64,000 bases of DNA. It comes from Certhia americana. Taxonomy: Eukaryota; Chordata; Aves; Passeriformes; Certhiidae. The translations under genes were made by a program, and so were the position numbers. This document shows, piece after piece, positions 46,514 through 58,850 of the stretch (positions are counted from its first letter, which is position 1; each line of letters begins with the position of its first letter). Where the stretch lies: assembly GCA_018697195.1 (NCBI GenBank), contig JAGMWU010000044.1, forward strand, positions 17,627-81,626, given 5' to 3'. The notes under the pieces are model-generated. The model searched no databases and was not told the origin of the DNA. It saw only the letters and a list, made by a program, of their open reading frames with translations.

Positions 46514-49500
46514 CCAAATTATTCTGGCATATATTGATGCTGTAGATATATATATGAAAGTATAAATATATATATATAAATAAATATTTCCCCATGGTAC
46601 AGCCAAGCCAGGGTGGTGACAGAGGAAATGACATTGCAGCTTAGCAAGGCTCCAAAGGACAATGACACCACGCCCCAGAGAACCCCTCTGCTGTAAGAAT
46701 GGTAATTCTGCTCCTTTAATCTCTTTGGATGTTTTGTATAACCCTTAGAAGCATCCTGGGACCCCATTTGGGGCTGCTGGATGTAGGATAGTTGTGTATT
46801 TAGGTCTTGATGGATAAAGCAAAGGGGCAGCCTCTTATCAAAGGTGGAAGCAGATAAACAGTATCTCCCCTGTTCATTTGGGACTTGATGGACTTAGCAC
46901 TACCCTTCTGAAACCAGGTGAAGGAATATTGCCAAAAAGTGTTAGGGAAAAGCAATCTGACCCTCTGAGTGCTCTGAAGAGTCAGAGAAGCCTCCAGAAC
47001 ACTTTGAAACTGACTGGGGACAAGCCCAGAAATGCCCTGTCCAGGTCCTTCAGGATGTGTGTTTGTCCTGCCAATTATTTCATCTGAGTTCTTTGAGGCA
47101 GAATGATGCGTAAAGGGTTTACTGCTGCTTTGTGTGAGGATTTTTTTTTTTTTTGAAACTTCATGCTTTCATGAAATTTTATGAAATTTTATGCTTTTAT
47201 GAAATTTTCAGATCATTTCATGGTGTTTTAAAATGTTTCTAATAAATCCTAGGCAGGTTTGCAAGGTGTAAATAAAATTCTTAGTGAATGTACCGCAGCG
47301 CTCATTTTAAAGCTGGTGCAGAGTAAAGTGAGATAAATGGAGTAGGGTGGGCCTCTGGCTTGGACTGCAGGGCCTTTTTCTTGGAACTGAGAAAATAAAG
47401 AAGGGTATTCAAGGCCTGAGAGGGTTTCAAAGAGCTGGAGAAATGGCTTGATCATGGTAGCAATATAACAGAATTATTACTTGCCTTCCTGTTACACCCA
47501 AGAGCTGCTCTGCTCTCTTCCCTCTGCTTACATCTTTGCACAGCCCCAGGAAAAATCAATCCCCTCCCCTCCACTGCTCTGTATTTTCTCTCTACCAGAA
47601 CACCCTGCTGAAGTTGCCAAGCACTGCTCTCAGCCCCTTCTCCTCCATAAAGATTTTCTGGATGTTTCTGCATAAATCAAAGCCCCTGGACCTGAGATTC
47701 ACATCACAGCACACACCAAGAGGGAGACTGAGGGAACACTGATGCAGAGGTTGTTCCAAGGCTGTTATTTCTTTTTTGCCAGCAGGAATAACAGTCTGTA
47801 TTTTTGTCACATTTTACATTTCCGTTCTCACAGGCTCTGTCATGTTGTAGGCAACATTGTTAAGGAAAAAAATGCATTTTTTTTTTACCTTCTGTCCACT
47901 TTCCATAGAGTTTTTACGGTGATGGAAAGAGAGGTATCATGACAGAGCCTTGTACTTGAGATCTGTTTTCCTTGAAAGTTTAAAAAAAAAAGTGAGGGGG
48001 AAAATAATTTTAATACAACAGTAAAAATACAAACTAGCAAGAAATGTTCTGCTAAATTTTTCAGGATAGTCCCTAAGAGCTGATATAGAAGCAGAAATGA
48101 ATACCAAATAACACCATTCTTTGCCTCAAGTTATTATTTTACAACTCTTGCACAGAATTAATAGAAAGCCACCACAATTACACTGAGCCCCAGGGAACTG
48201 TCCAAGAATTCCTTTATAATGCCTTAAAATCCATATGCATTTTAAAATTACTTTATAGCCTGAATTAGTCAATTTTCCTCATATAACCTCAGAATACTTA
48301 CAAGCTGAGCATATCCATGAAGCCAAGAATGAAATTATTTTCCTTGCAACTTTTATTTTCTTCTTTCCCTGTTGTTCTCAAGCTTCCCCTGCCCTGGTGA
48401 TCTTTTTTAACCCAAATGCCATCACCATGCCTGAAAAGCCTAGCAGGGAAGGTAGGAGAGCAAATATTTAACAGCAGAGAAAGGAATCAAATGTTCATCC
48501 TGACCTATTTGGCCAATATGAAAAATTTATTTAGAGAAACATCCTCTATAGAACGTTCCAGTCCTCAGGAATGATCCTCGTTGGGAATGCTCTGTGAAAT
48601 GAGCACTGCAAGAGATTTAGTGAGTAGCCAAATATGTTGGTGTATTTTAGAAAAGTCGTTTTGAGGATGTCAAAGTTCTCAGCTTTGCAGAAATGTGCAT
48701 TTCATGTGCCATGGGATGTGTGGCATGAGCAGAGGGAAGCTCCAGGCTGGGATGGAAAATGGGCAGGGCTGGATTTCTGACACTGACATCCAATTAAGAT
48801 TTGCTCCAGCAGCAGGGACACAGCAGTGACCAGCTCTGCTGCCCAGTCTCTCCACAGACACACCTGCCTGAGGACAGCCAGAGGGAGCAGAGCTGATATA
48901 AAATAAGAATGTTCCTTCATTTGTTACAAAAATGTGAGCTCCAAATGTCCGTGGAGGTATTTCCACAGACAGTGAAATAATGAATACTGAGACCTCAGAT
49001 GACTCCAGATAAAACCTTCTGAATTATGGATGCCACAAATTTTACTCAGGGTGGGTAGAAAGAATATAAGCCAACCTGAAGGAATTTCAGGGGCAGACAA
49101 ACCCCAGGACAGAGTTGGTTTATCATGAAGTGCTTTTCCCTAAAGGTTTCTTTTTCTTGTCTGCAGTGTCTGAACCTGAATTCTCCCTATTGCTCTCTCA
49201 GTCTTGCACGGAGAGTTTATATAGAGAAAAAATGTTTCTGCTTTGAGTTACTTGAAAGTCATAGCATTTCCAGATTTACACGTGCCAGGGTAGTCTGGAA
49301 TTTTTTGAGCAGCTCTGATTATTTTGAATTAGTGTTTTATGACATGCAAGAAAAACATATGGCACATTACAGTAAATACATACCAAACCTTCTCTCTTGC
49401 TATAGAACATTGCAACATTCATACTTCCACCTTTTTTCCTTCCAGTACTACACATTTGTCTTCGCCTTTTGTTCAGTTTCCTGGGCTACATGAACAGAAT

Positions 49501-49514
49501 TGTTGGAAGGAATT
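46514..49514. other. unique sequence, no gene seen
   Basis: 3 kb, with short TA runs at 46540-46590 near the LTR edge, T14 at 47141-47154, and a POU-like ATATGCAT site at about 48233. No gene is supported; the open frame at 49125-49493 (122 codons) has no recognised domain. Confidence 0.45.
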
Positions 49515-50046
49515 TAGGGGGAGAATCTGCCCCTGAGCCCCCTCAGGTGAGCCCCCACTTGCAGAGATGCCCCAGCTCTGGACACAGCTCAGGGAGGAGC
49601 TGGAGCTGCTGCAGAGAGCCCAGAGGAGGCAGCAGGATGAGCAGAGGATGGAGCAGCTCTGCTGGCAGGAAAGGCTGGCACAGCTGGCATTGTTCAGCTG
49701 CACAGGAGAAGCTTTGGGCTGAGCTCAGGGTGGCCTTGCAGGGCCTGAAGGAGCCCCAGGAAAGGTGGAGAGAGACAATTCCCAAGGGATGCAGAGACAG
49801 GACACAGGGAATGGCATCAAAGTAGGATTTGATGGGATTTTGTGCAGGAATTGTTCCCTGTGAGGGTGGGCAGGGGCTGGCACAGGGTGCCCAGAGCAGC
49901 TGTGGCTGTCCCTGGATCCCTAGCAGTGTCCCAGGCCAGGTTGGACATTGGGGCTGGAGCAGCCTGGGACAGTGGGAGGGGTCCCTGCCCTTGGCTGGGG
50001 GGTGGAATGTGATGACCTTTAAGGCCATTCTGTGATACTGTGATTT
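49515..50046 (+). mobile_element. CR1 LINE 3' half
   Basis: Starts near GGGGGAGAATCTGCCCCTGA, matching the ORF2 C-terminal coding region, followed by GTGAGCCCCCACTTGCAGAG, GGAGCTGGAGCTGCTGCAGA and the shared 3' UTR. It ends in a tail TTCTGTGATACTGTGATTT. Same group as the 34.0- and 63.3-kb copies. A small hairpin, CCTGAG-CCCC-CTCAGG, lies at 49532-49547. Confidence 0.95.
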
Positions 50047-51877
50047 TAACCTTTTTATGATCAGAGCAGGAGTCAGTGGTGCAGCAAGGCTGCCCTTGTG
50101 AGGGTACAGAATCCTTGAAGAGCTGATCCTAAAGCCTGACTTTCATCTCCTCAGTCCAGAGCACTGATTATTGGCTCTCAGAAAGCATTTCTAAGGACAA
50201 ACTTCCAGCTGAACATTTTACACTGGCATCAAGTGCCACCCATTTGTTACAAAGTGCAGATTCTTAAAATGCAAAATTCAAAAGCAAAAATCCCAAAGCA
50301 CTTGGAAAACTCATTCAAGAAAGACATTTGGGGGAGTCATTTATTTTGAAAATATCCAGGTATCCTTTGGTTATCCTTTTTTATGAGGTGTGAGAATAGG
50401 AAGGCTGGTTTTCCCACAATATACATTTTCCTTATTTCATGTTCTGTTTTTACAGTTATTACTGGAGAAGAAATTTTGTACCAAATATTAAGTTACAGAT
50501 GTAAGTGATACATCTAATTATTGTTGATTCAATACCGTTTATGCAGGTTGATAACATTTATTTCCTACTTAACTCCCTTAATCTTTGATCAAATTTGAAT
50601 TACAAGTAACCAGAATATGGATGACTTTATTATTGTTTTTGTTTTGATGGTTTCAGCAGAAAGTGGCTGATGCATACAATCAAAAGAACAGAAAGAACAT
50701 TGCTATTATTAAATGAAAAAACAGTTTATTCTCTGTGGCAAAGGTTAGGTTTTGAGGGGAGAATGAAATTGTAAAGCAGGAATTCACTATGCAGGAAAGC
50801 AAGAATTTTATTGTTGAAATGATGCACTGACAGGGGCCTAGAAGAGCTGTGAACTTATTTATGCAATAATTAACAAAAGAAACTTGTCTTAGGCAGGAAG
50901 ATGATTGACAGCTTTTGCAGTCCTAGGTATATAACATTGTGAAGAGAATTTTCTGGCATTCTCTGAGCTTTTGAGGGTCTTATCTCTGCAAGTGTAAGGA
51001 CAAAAATTGTGGGTTTTTTCCCAAATGAAAACCAAGACTCTCACAAAGTCATTTGATTCTAGAAGCTTGGATTTTTCAAAAACTTATTAAATTTTGATAA
51101 CAGTGTTAATATTCCTTGGCTAAGCTAAAAATCTTTGTGAAAATTAAATTCCAAATCTCAGGGATGAGATAACCAAGAGCTGAATTATAAATGAAGCAAA
51201 AATTTCTGGTTTTTTAGTAAGGAGCAGCAATTGCTTATGTGCTACACTGGACTTCTTGAAACAGTTTATTTCTTGTTACTTCCACCTTAATATATATTTT
51301 CCCTTATTTTTATTAGTTCTAGGTCACCCATTGCTTAATCATCTACTTCTAAAATAGAGGCTGCAGTCATGCTGCCACTATTTCAAAATTCTCAGTGTTC
51401 CCTTGCATCCCTATGGCCCATAGCAGAGTCAAGCTGGATTTTCCAGTCCCATCCTTCCCAGGGCAAAGTAGGATTTGATTCCTGCATCTGAATTGTTCAG
51501 CTTTTAGATAAAACATTTCCCAGCTTCTCAGGACACTGGTCTCTGCAGATCCCAATCCATGGTCCTATTGCAGCATCTTCTGAAAGGAAAATCCATGACT
51601 CTGGATGAGTTTTGGTGCGAGATACATTTAGGAATGAGATGGTCTTCAGAGGGTAAATATATGCCATGGGGGGGTGAAAATTGTAATTAATTTTTCATGT
51701 GCAGAAATTTAATATTGAAAGCTAAAGTCACTTCAGATTTTAAGGATCAGATTTTGGGGACCTTGGTCAAAAATGTCAGTTAAGTGGTTTAAACATTTAC
51801 TGAGACATCATTTTCTCATCATACCCAAATAATAAGTGTATGTTCAATTATGGGCCAGGGACAATTTCCCCCTTAAC
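50047..51877. other. unique sequence, no gene seen
   Basis: 1.8 kb of AT-rich unique DNA with no open frame above 62 codons. This is the poorest coding potential of any stretch of this size in the window. Confidence 0.55.
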
Positions 51878-52005
51878 TATCCCTGGAAGTGTTCAAATCC
51901 AGGTTGGAGCAGCCTGGGATAGTGGAAGGTGTCCCAGCCCATGGCAGGGGTTGGCACTGGATGATCTTTAAGGTCTCTGCCAGCCTAAACCATTCCATGA
52001 TTCTA
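51878..52005 (+). mobile_element. CR1 LINE tail
   Basis: ATCCCTGGAAGTGTTCAAAT, AGCCTGGGATAGTGGAAGGT and ATCTTTAAGGTCTCTGCCAG, ending CCATTCCATGATTCT. Only the last 128 bases of CR1 are present. Confidence 0.9.
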
Positions 52006-53654
52006 TCTGGGGCTTGGCTTCATAATTCTAATCCTCTTCTAATGCAGAGCTTTTTCTACATTTATTTAACATCCACTTAAATCTTCCAGAGGTGCCACCC
52101 AACTTCTTCAGCTGGTGACGTGAACATTGTGCAGTGCTGGAAGAGCAGCTTCTACCTGAAAAGAGCAGGAAGTTCATAATCACTCAGGATAAGAAAGTCG
52201 ATAAAAAATGTCTAATCAATTGTCTCCACAGAGAGCAGATGAGTCAAAGTCAAGGGTGAAAAACAGGATCAATGTTTCTGAAAGCTGTAGAAACTTTTCT
52301 GTCCTGGATCATTCTTACCAAGCAGAAAAGAGACCATAATGGGTCTTAATTCTAGAAAAAAATATGTGAGGGACAGCAAAGAATGCTGGTCAACAGCTAA
52401 GGGAAAAACAATTCAGATAAAAATAAGCATTTGAGATGTACAAGTACAGCTTGTTAAACAGGCAATACCATAAAGTACTGGATTTTTAAAACCTTAGATT
52501 TTGAAAATTGTTTGCAAAGGCATCCAGAATCAAAGACTGGAAAATATCATAGAGCATGGCAAGATAAACTATTTGATATGAAAGAGAAATACCCAGCCTC
52601 GTTGGAAAAAGGGCCCAGTTGCACTTTCCAATACAAACAATGAGAGAAAGGTTTTATCAGGGTGTTTTGGACAGATGTCTTTTAATTGCCTTTTAATCGG
52701 GTATTAAATTAATCCCTAAAGCTGGACTATGTTCTCCCTGTATTTTTCAGCTGACTTCATTGCTCTCCAAGCATTTGACAGGGGATAACAGGGACAATAT
52801 TATCCCTGTTAAAGGCAAATAATGCCTGGATGTGTGTGCACAGAACACATTAATTCAAAGTGTGTGACTGCCCTTACTCACAGCTCAGCCTCTTCTAACT
52901 TTATTTACCACTATTCCTTTCACCATAAAATATCTTGAACTACGTGGAGGAGAAAACCAGAAAGACTCCAGTGAGAGTCATTGCCAATAGTAAGAGAGCT
53001 GTTAAGATATAAACCAACAAGAAGGCAGAGCCCTGCAAGCTCTGTCCTTTCTGAGGGAGTCCAGCACTGTTTTCAGAGCCAGGGATGGCAGGGATTGCAC
53101 AATGGGGCTGTTCTGCTCCTCAGAATCAGTGAATCCTCGACTTTAGTATTACTCCCTTTTCTGTTCCTGCCCAGGAATATCTCACAGGCTTCTCTCTCTG
53201 CAGGAAAAGGAGGACACAGCTGTGTTCACCTGCTGATCCTCACTGTTAGCACTGCACTGAAATTCTGCCGTGTAATGAGAGATTGCTCTTTCTTCCTAAA
53301 TAATTCCTCTATCTCCCTTCAAACATTTGCCAGCTTGCAGAACCTCTCTCTAATCATCCTGTTAGATTTTATAATCCACATCAGCATCCAGGGCCTGCAG
53401 TCTTGGTTGTTCTTTACTGAACTTCCCCCACTTTGTCATCCTCACACTCCATAAGCACATTTATTAATCCACATACCTGTGGATTAATAAGAAAAACAGT
53501 GCAAAACTGTTCAGAAAGGTTCACCCAAAATAAATCCCTGTGTTCCTTCAGGGCAGACACAGGTGATTCCAGTACAGCTGGTGGCAAAGTGCCTCACATA
53601 GGTGCATTTCTCCTTGCCCCCTCTGACAGCACTGAGGAGCTGAGGCACCTCAAA
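52006..53654. other. unique sequence, no gene seen
   Basis: 1.65 kb. A plus-strand frame of 157 codons (52981-53454) is the longest outside repeats in this part. It contains hydrophobic stretches but matches no family I know, and the start lies in plain AT-rich sequence, so I do not call it a gene. Confidence 0.4.
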
Positions 53655-54103
53655 TCCTCAGTGCAGGAGAGCCCTGGAGGGGCTGGAATGGAGCTGGGAA
53701 GGGTCTGTGTCCCCAGGAGGGGCTGAGGGAGCTGGGAAAGGGGCTGAGCCTGGAGCAAAGGAGGCTCAGGGGGGCCCTTGTGGCTCTGCACAAGTCCCTG
53801 GCAGGAGGGGCAGTGAGGGGGGGTCGGGCTGTGCTGCCAGGAACAGGGACAGGAGCAGAGGGAACGGCCTCAAATGGCACCAGGGCAGGCTCAGGGTGGA
53901 GGCCAGGAGCAATTTGCCCATGGCAAGGGTGCTCAGGCCTTGGCAGGGGCTGCCCAGGGAGCTTTGGAGTGCCCATCCCTGCAGGTGTCCCCTGGAGGTG
54001 GCACTCAGTGCTCTGGGCTGGGCACAGGGTGGGCACAGGGCACAGCTGGGACTCTGTGATATTGGAAGTCTTTTCCAGCTTTGAAGATTCTGTGATTCCA
54101 TGA
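53655..54103 (+). mobile_element. CR1 LINE 3' fragment
   Basis: GCAGGAGAGCCCTGGAGGGG, then the same order of blocks as the 42.9-kb copy (GAGCAAAGGAGGCTCAGGGG, GGCAGTGAGGGGGGGTCGGG). It ends in the tail TTCTGTGATTCCATGAT. It extends slightly further 5' than its 42.9-kb relative. Confidence 0.95.
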
Positions 54104-55116
54104 TCTGAGAGGTCAGATCTGACCCTCCTGCTGGACTCCAAGTGTCTATCCATGTCTTCAGGCAGCTCACACTTCACACACGGAACAAAGGGAAGCTGCG
54201 TTCTCCTCCCACTGCCTGAGGATGAGTGATGGGGGGATGATTATGCTTCCAAATCATGACACTTTCAATTACCATTTTCCTTCATTCATAAGAGCTAAAT
54301 CACACAATGATTGTCAGTGTCTGACATATTTATCATTGTCAGGCTGAGCCTGCTCTCTCTCCATCACAGGATTCCTCTGTTTCTCCCAGGATCCTACACA
54401 ATGAAGTCATGTCATGTGTCATGAAACATTTGCTCACCTACCTGCAAACCGAAGGACAACAAACAACATCATTCCCTGTCCTCAGAAATGGCACATTTTT
54501 GTTGAGGTTTAATACCTATACTTGCAATTGACAGTTTGGGTGGCAATTTAAATTTCTTCTTCTGCTCTGTGTTTTAGTATTGTTTGGGTAGTACTTTTAA
54601 TGACAGGTAAAGAATAATTTCCTCTGATGGTGTACTCTCAATTTTCTTTTTTTTTTTTTTAAATAAAGCAGAACTGAACTATCTCCAGACCTCCTGCTAA
54701 GTTAGCTTCTCATGGCATATTGCTCTTGCATGCAGTTGAGTGTCTTTTTTGTGACAACGTTATTATTTAGGGGAGTATTACTATTTAAGGCACAAGTAAC
54801 TCATGCTGGTGCACTAATTGGTGGGTGAAGGCTGTGTATTTTTAGAATCCATTCAATCATGTGTGCTGGGCTGTAATGTTTCAAAGTGAAATCTTGAAAA
54901 GCACCATACAAACCCCCTGAAAGTGAACAGAAAAACTCCTACTGTTTCTCTGCCTCCTAATTTTATCAGGTGCCCATGATCATGACATGAAAAGGGAAAG
55001 GGAGAGGTTCATGAAAGCTGTTAAATTATTTTTTATCCCAATAATTTTGAGTGGGTAGATCCCAGTGAGGTGTGACCTCACTGACTGCTAGTCAGGTGTA
55101 TCAAGAAACTGGAATT
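54104..55116. other. unique sequence with candidate conserved core
   Basis: 1 kb with no repeat apart from a T14 at about 54647-54660. A well-structured AT/GC-mixed segment lies at 54230-54350 and is listed separately. Confidence 0.45.
54230..54350. promoter_or_regulatory. candidate conserved noncoding element
   Basis: A repeat-free segment containing a perfect small hairpin TGTCAG-TGT-CTGACA (54312-54326). It is nested in outer arms CAATGAT and ATCATTG. TGTCA/TGACA half-sites of this form are used by MEIS/TGIF-class homeodomain proteins, and TAAATC and AATCATGAC cores lie nearby. This is inference from motif layout only. Confidence 0.25.
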
Positions 55117-55180
55117 TATCCAGAAAAGTTGTGGATTTCCTGGAAAACTTTAAGGCCAGGTTGGCTCTCTGTGAAACATT
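55117..55180 (+). mobile_element. decayed CR1 relic
   Basis: AAAAGTTGTGGATTTCCTGG followed by CTTTAAGGCCAGGTTGGCTC resembles the older CR1 order (GAGGTTGTGGAT... then AAGGCCAGGTTGGAT). Only about 60 bases can be matched. Confidence 0.4.
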
Positions 55181-56329
55181 TCACTCCTGCAGGCTCCTAT
55201 TTTGGACACCCCAACTCCCATCAAACCCTTCTCTTCTCCTTCCCTCCCACTTCCACTTCCAAAGCCTTGACAAAAGGTTTTGTGGATCTACATCTTCCCA
55301 CTCAGCAGTAGAAGCTTGGAAATGCTTCTTAAATGCTATTGAAACTGGTCAGGGATTAATTTCTTTTCCAATTTTAAATTGAATGAGTGAGAAGCAGACC
55401 CCATAACAGAATTGTCTAAAAAAAAAAAAAAAAAAAAACATTGAAAATCCAAGGCCTATCACTAAACTTGATAAAGGCCTTTCTAACAATCCCTGCAATA
55501 CACTTCTCTTTTTCCCAGGGGATAAAACACTTATAGTAAACAAATTTAATAATTGAAGAATAAGAGGAGGTGAAAAAGTTACCACATGATACAACATTTA
55601 TAATGTACAAATGAAAATGAGGGGTGAGAATGTGTAATTTTAAGTTCAGCAACGCTTGTCAGTTTTGAGGAACTCTTTTCAAACTTCCTTAGGAACACCT
55701 CAGAAGAGATAAAACCAGAGTGGCAAACCCAAATTTTTAAGAAAAAGAAAATATATAGAGAAGGGGGCTGGGGGAAACTCTTTTTTATCAAAAGATTATA
55801 ATTTCAAATTGAGCCTGCATTGTGTGTTACTATAGAAACTCCCATTTTGTGGCATGTTTGTGGGGAAAAAGTCAAAAGTTGCATTTTAATGAAGGCAGAT
55901 CACACATTGGCTTTCCTCAGGAAAGCCAAATAAAAGAGAAGTTTTTCTACAAAATTGGATAATTGCCCCAAATAAGGTGAGCTAATTAAGGTCACAGGGA
56001 AGGGGTATTAAATCCTGAAGTGTCAATATGTTATGTTCATTTTTCCACGCCAGTCCCTGCCTTCCAGATTATGTATTAGATACTGCAGGAGCCTGATGGA
56101 TTGAGAGGCCTCGTTGCCATGGCAATATTTGCTGCTTTGCTGGTATTCCCCTACAGAAATAAAGGATTTTTTTTTTCCCCTACTCAGTTGGCCAATTGGC
56201 TAAATAATAGCCAGGGATGTTGGGGAACTGAAACAGCAGAATCTGCTGGGTGGAGGATCAGGGGAAGGACTGGAATTTCTGAGTGTTGATGAATCACGAA
56301 TGTATGTGATTGGTGAGGAATGAGGGAAT
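55181..56329. other. unique sequence, no gene seen
   Basis: 1.15 kb. Includes an A21 run at 55418-55438. Frames on both strands are short and not recognised. Confidence 0.5.
55418..55438. repeat. poly-A run of 21
   Basis: Pure A run. No retrocopy or element end recognised beside it. Confidence 0.92.
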
Positions 56330-57197
56330 TGGAAATAGGGAAAGGAGAGAAGGGAAGAGAGGGAAGGGGAGAGAAGGGAAGGGAGGGGAAGGGAAGGGAG
56401 GGGGAAAGGAAGGAAGTGAAGGGAGGAAGGGAAGGAAGGAAAGGGAAAGGAAGGAAGGGGGGGGGGGGGGGGGGAAGGGAAGGAAGGAAGGAAGAAGGAA
56501 GGGAGGAAGGGAAGAAAGGGAGAAGGGGGAAGGAAGGAGAAAGGAATGAAGGAAGAAAGGAAGGAAGGAAAAGGAAGTTGAATGGGGGTGATATAACGGG
56601 CATGAAGTGAATGAAGTGTGTGAAGTCAGTAATGAATCCGTGAATTGAAGGGAAGGAACGTGATAGGCAAGGACGGCGGACAGGACAGGAATGAAGTAAT
56701 GTGAAGGACGCTGCAGTCTATTGAGGAAGGAAGTGGACAGGGACATTAAGGCAGGCAGGAAGTAATGGAAGGCATGTAAGGACAGGAATGAAGGAAGGAA
56801 TGACATGGAAGGACGGACGGACGGATTAAGTGCTACGGACCAACAGACTGTTGCAACAAGAAGAAGGAAGGAAGGAAAGGACGGAAGGAAGTGGACTGCA
56901 AGGAATGACGGAAGGAATGACGGAAAGGAAGGAAGGAAGGGAAGGAAGGAAGGAAGGACAGGCGGGAAGAGTGAGGGAATCGTAAGAAGGAAGGCAGGAA
57001 GTTAGGAAGTGAACGGCGTAGGAAGGAAGGCAGTAGGAAAGAAGGAAAGAGGAAGAAGGAAAAAGGAAAAAAGGACAGAAGGAAAGAAGGAACGAAGGAA
57101 GGAAGGAAGGAAGGAAGGAAGGAAGGAAAGAAGGATGGAAAGAAGGAAAGAAGGATGGAAAGAAGGAAAGAAGGATGGAAAGAAGGAAAGAAGGAAA
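56330..57197. repeat. 870-bp purine-rich GGAA/GGGAA satellite-like tract
   Basis: Almost only A and G on the plus strand at both ends: GGGAAGG units at 56335-56575 with an 18-G run (56457-56474), and GGAA and GGATGGAAAGAA units at 57015-57197. The middle (about 56590-57010) is irregular, with GACGG, GTGAAT and CAGGAC insertions that break the period. Long Lys/Arg/Glu/Gly or Ser/Phe/Leu/Pro frames here are artefacts. Confidence 0.92.
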
Positions 57198-57716
57198 GTT
57201 TTTTCATACTTTCAGAGTATATCTTACTTTTAGAGATGGGGAAAGGAGAATGGGCAGTGCTGCCCAGGGGGAATCTAGAGCTGCTGGTGCTTTGCTGTGC
57301 TCCAGGTAATTTATAGCCTCAGGGACAGCTAAGAGGTAAAAATCTCTAAAATGAATAAAAAAGAAAAAAGAAAAGCAATGGAATTGCTTACCACTGAAAT
57401 TGTCAGTGTACAGCACAATTTGAGTTCTAAATATAAGCCGCCTTCTTCTGTTCTGGTTTTTTTTGGGTAGTTTTTTTGTTTTGGGGTTGGGGGTTTTTTT
57501 GTTAATCTTTGCTCACAGCGTTTTTAAAACAAGGTGTTGATACCATTTTCATGCTCTTCTTGGCACAGGGAATGCCAATGTGCTTCAGTCAGATGTTAGG
57601 GAGTACTGTCTCTTCTGTAGAGTTCAGTCTGTTGCTTGGAGGTGTGGGAAGAGTGTGACAATGTGCTTTCTTTTTAATATTAGCCCATCTCAGCCAAGCA
57701 TCTACGGATTGCTGCA

Positions 57717-57749
<33 letters not shown>

Positions 57750-58850
57750 TGTTTTGTTTCTTCCTCTACTGCACTCCTCTTGTGCAAAGAAATGCACTGA
57801 TAAATCCATAGTGTTTGCCTTGAGGCTTGGAAAGAGCCTGCTCAGTAAGACTGACCAGGCAGCTGTGCCTGTCCTTGGGGATACTTCACTTCCCAGGCAC
57901 TCTTTCCTCCTCCCTTCCATGCCAGTCATCCATTCAAGTTCGAAATTTTTAGGATCTCAGACAATCACACCAGACTGTGGCAAGCCATGAATGCAGTTCT
58001 TACAGCAGGAACACTCACAAGGAAGAGCACAAGGAATGTGTCATTTAGGGACCTGGAGATTCCCTGAGGATGGGACTTTCCTGAGGGAAGACATACGTAA
58101 AAGGTGTGAGGTGAAGAGGCAGAGGAGAGAAGAGCAGGTCTAAAACCAGGATCTGATTCCTCATGCTTTCTGCAAGGCACAAGCAACTTCAGAGAGAGAA
58201 AAAATACATGCAGGGGGCAGAAAAATGTGGGAACTCCATTGGAGCAGGGAAGAGTGAAGGGGGATGAGAGAGGCAGGAAAGGGATATCTTGGCAGCAGCT
58301 TTGCAGACTGTGCTTCACTCTCTGCATGTCACACAGAGTTTGTACTGCAGCAGTTCCAGGGATGTGATCAGATAGAAAAGAAATACAAGACCATTACAAG
58401 AACACCCAACCAAGCAGTCAAGGATTGAGGGAAAGCAGTGGAATTAAAGATGATGCTGAGATGGTGAAGTGCTGTTGAGACAGAAACAACGGAGCTCTCT
58501 GTTCACACCAACAGCCACAGCTGGGAATGAAGACAAAAGAGAGGTTTGGAAGAGAAGAGGAAAGTCAAAAAACTTTTATTAGGCATATTAACATTCAGCT
58601 GTCAGATAGACCTGAAAGAAATTAAATTTAAAAAATCAAAGAATTAATTACAGTCCAACAGAAACAGAGAAAAGTTGCAAGGAGGGAAGAGAAAAGATGA
58701 GAATCTTAATATCCTATTTCCACATGGATAACCTCCCCAAACCCACATTTCTTTGAAAGTACAGGTACTAGAATCACTCACTGTTCAAAACCATCAGGCT
58801 GTGGGATGAAGGATAATGAACAAGGACCAAAAGTAGAGGGAATTTTTGGA
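57198..58850. other. unique sequence with T/G-rich and A26 runs
   Basis: Right of the purine tract. A T/G run lies at 57455-57502 and a poly-A of 26 at 57722-57747. No transposon or gene recognised. The 58327-57965 minus frame of 120 codons has no domain. Confidence 0.45.
57722..57747. repeat. poly-A run of 26
   Basis: Pure A26. The 250 bases before it were read for a retrocopy and none was recognised. Confidence 0.93.

Noticed and set aside
52981..53454. 157-codon frame with hydrophobic stretches
   Set aside because: No membrane-protein family recognised and no supporting context. A protein search would settle it; a conserved avian match would revive it.
42893..54103. The CR1 copies at 42.9 and 53.7 kb as a segmental duplication
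   Set aside because: Similarity stops at the element edges and the flanks are unrelated, so they are independent insertions.
56184..57207. Long Ser/Phe/Leu/Pro and Lys/Arg/Glu/Gly frames
   Set aside because: They are translations of the two strands of a GGAA-type tract.
57472..57747. Possible processed pseudogene ending in the A26 run
   Set aside because: The 250 bases before the run match no gene I recognise and no flanking duplication was found.
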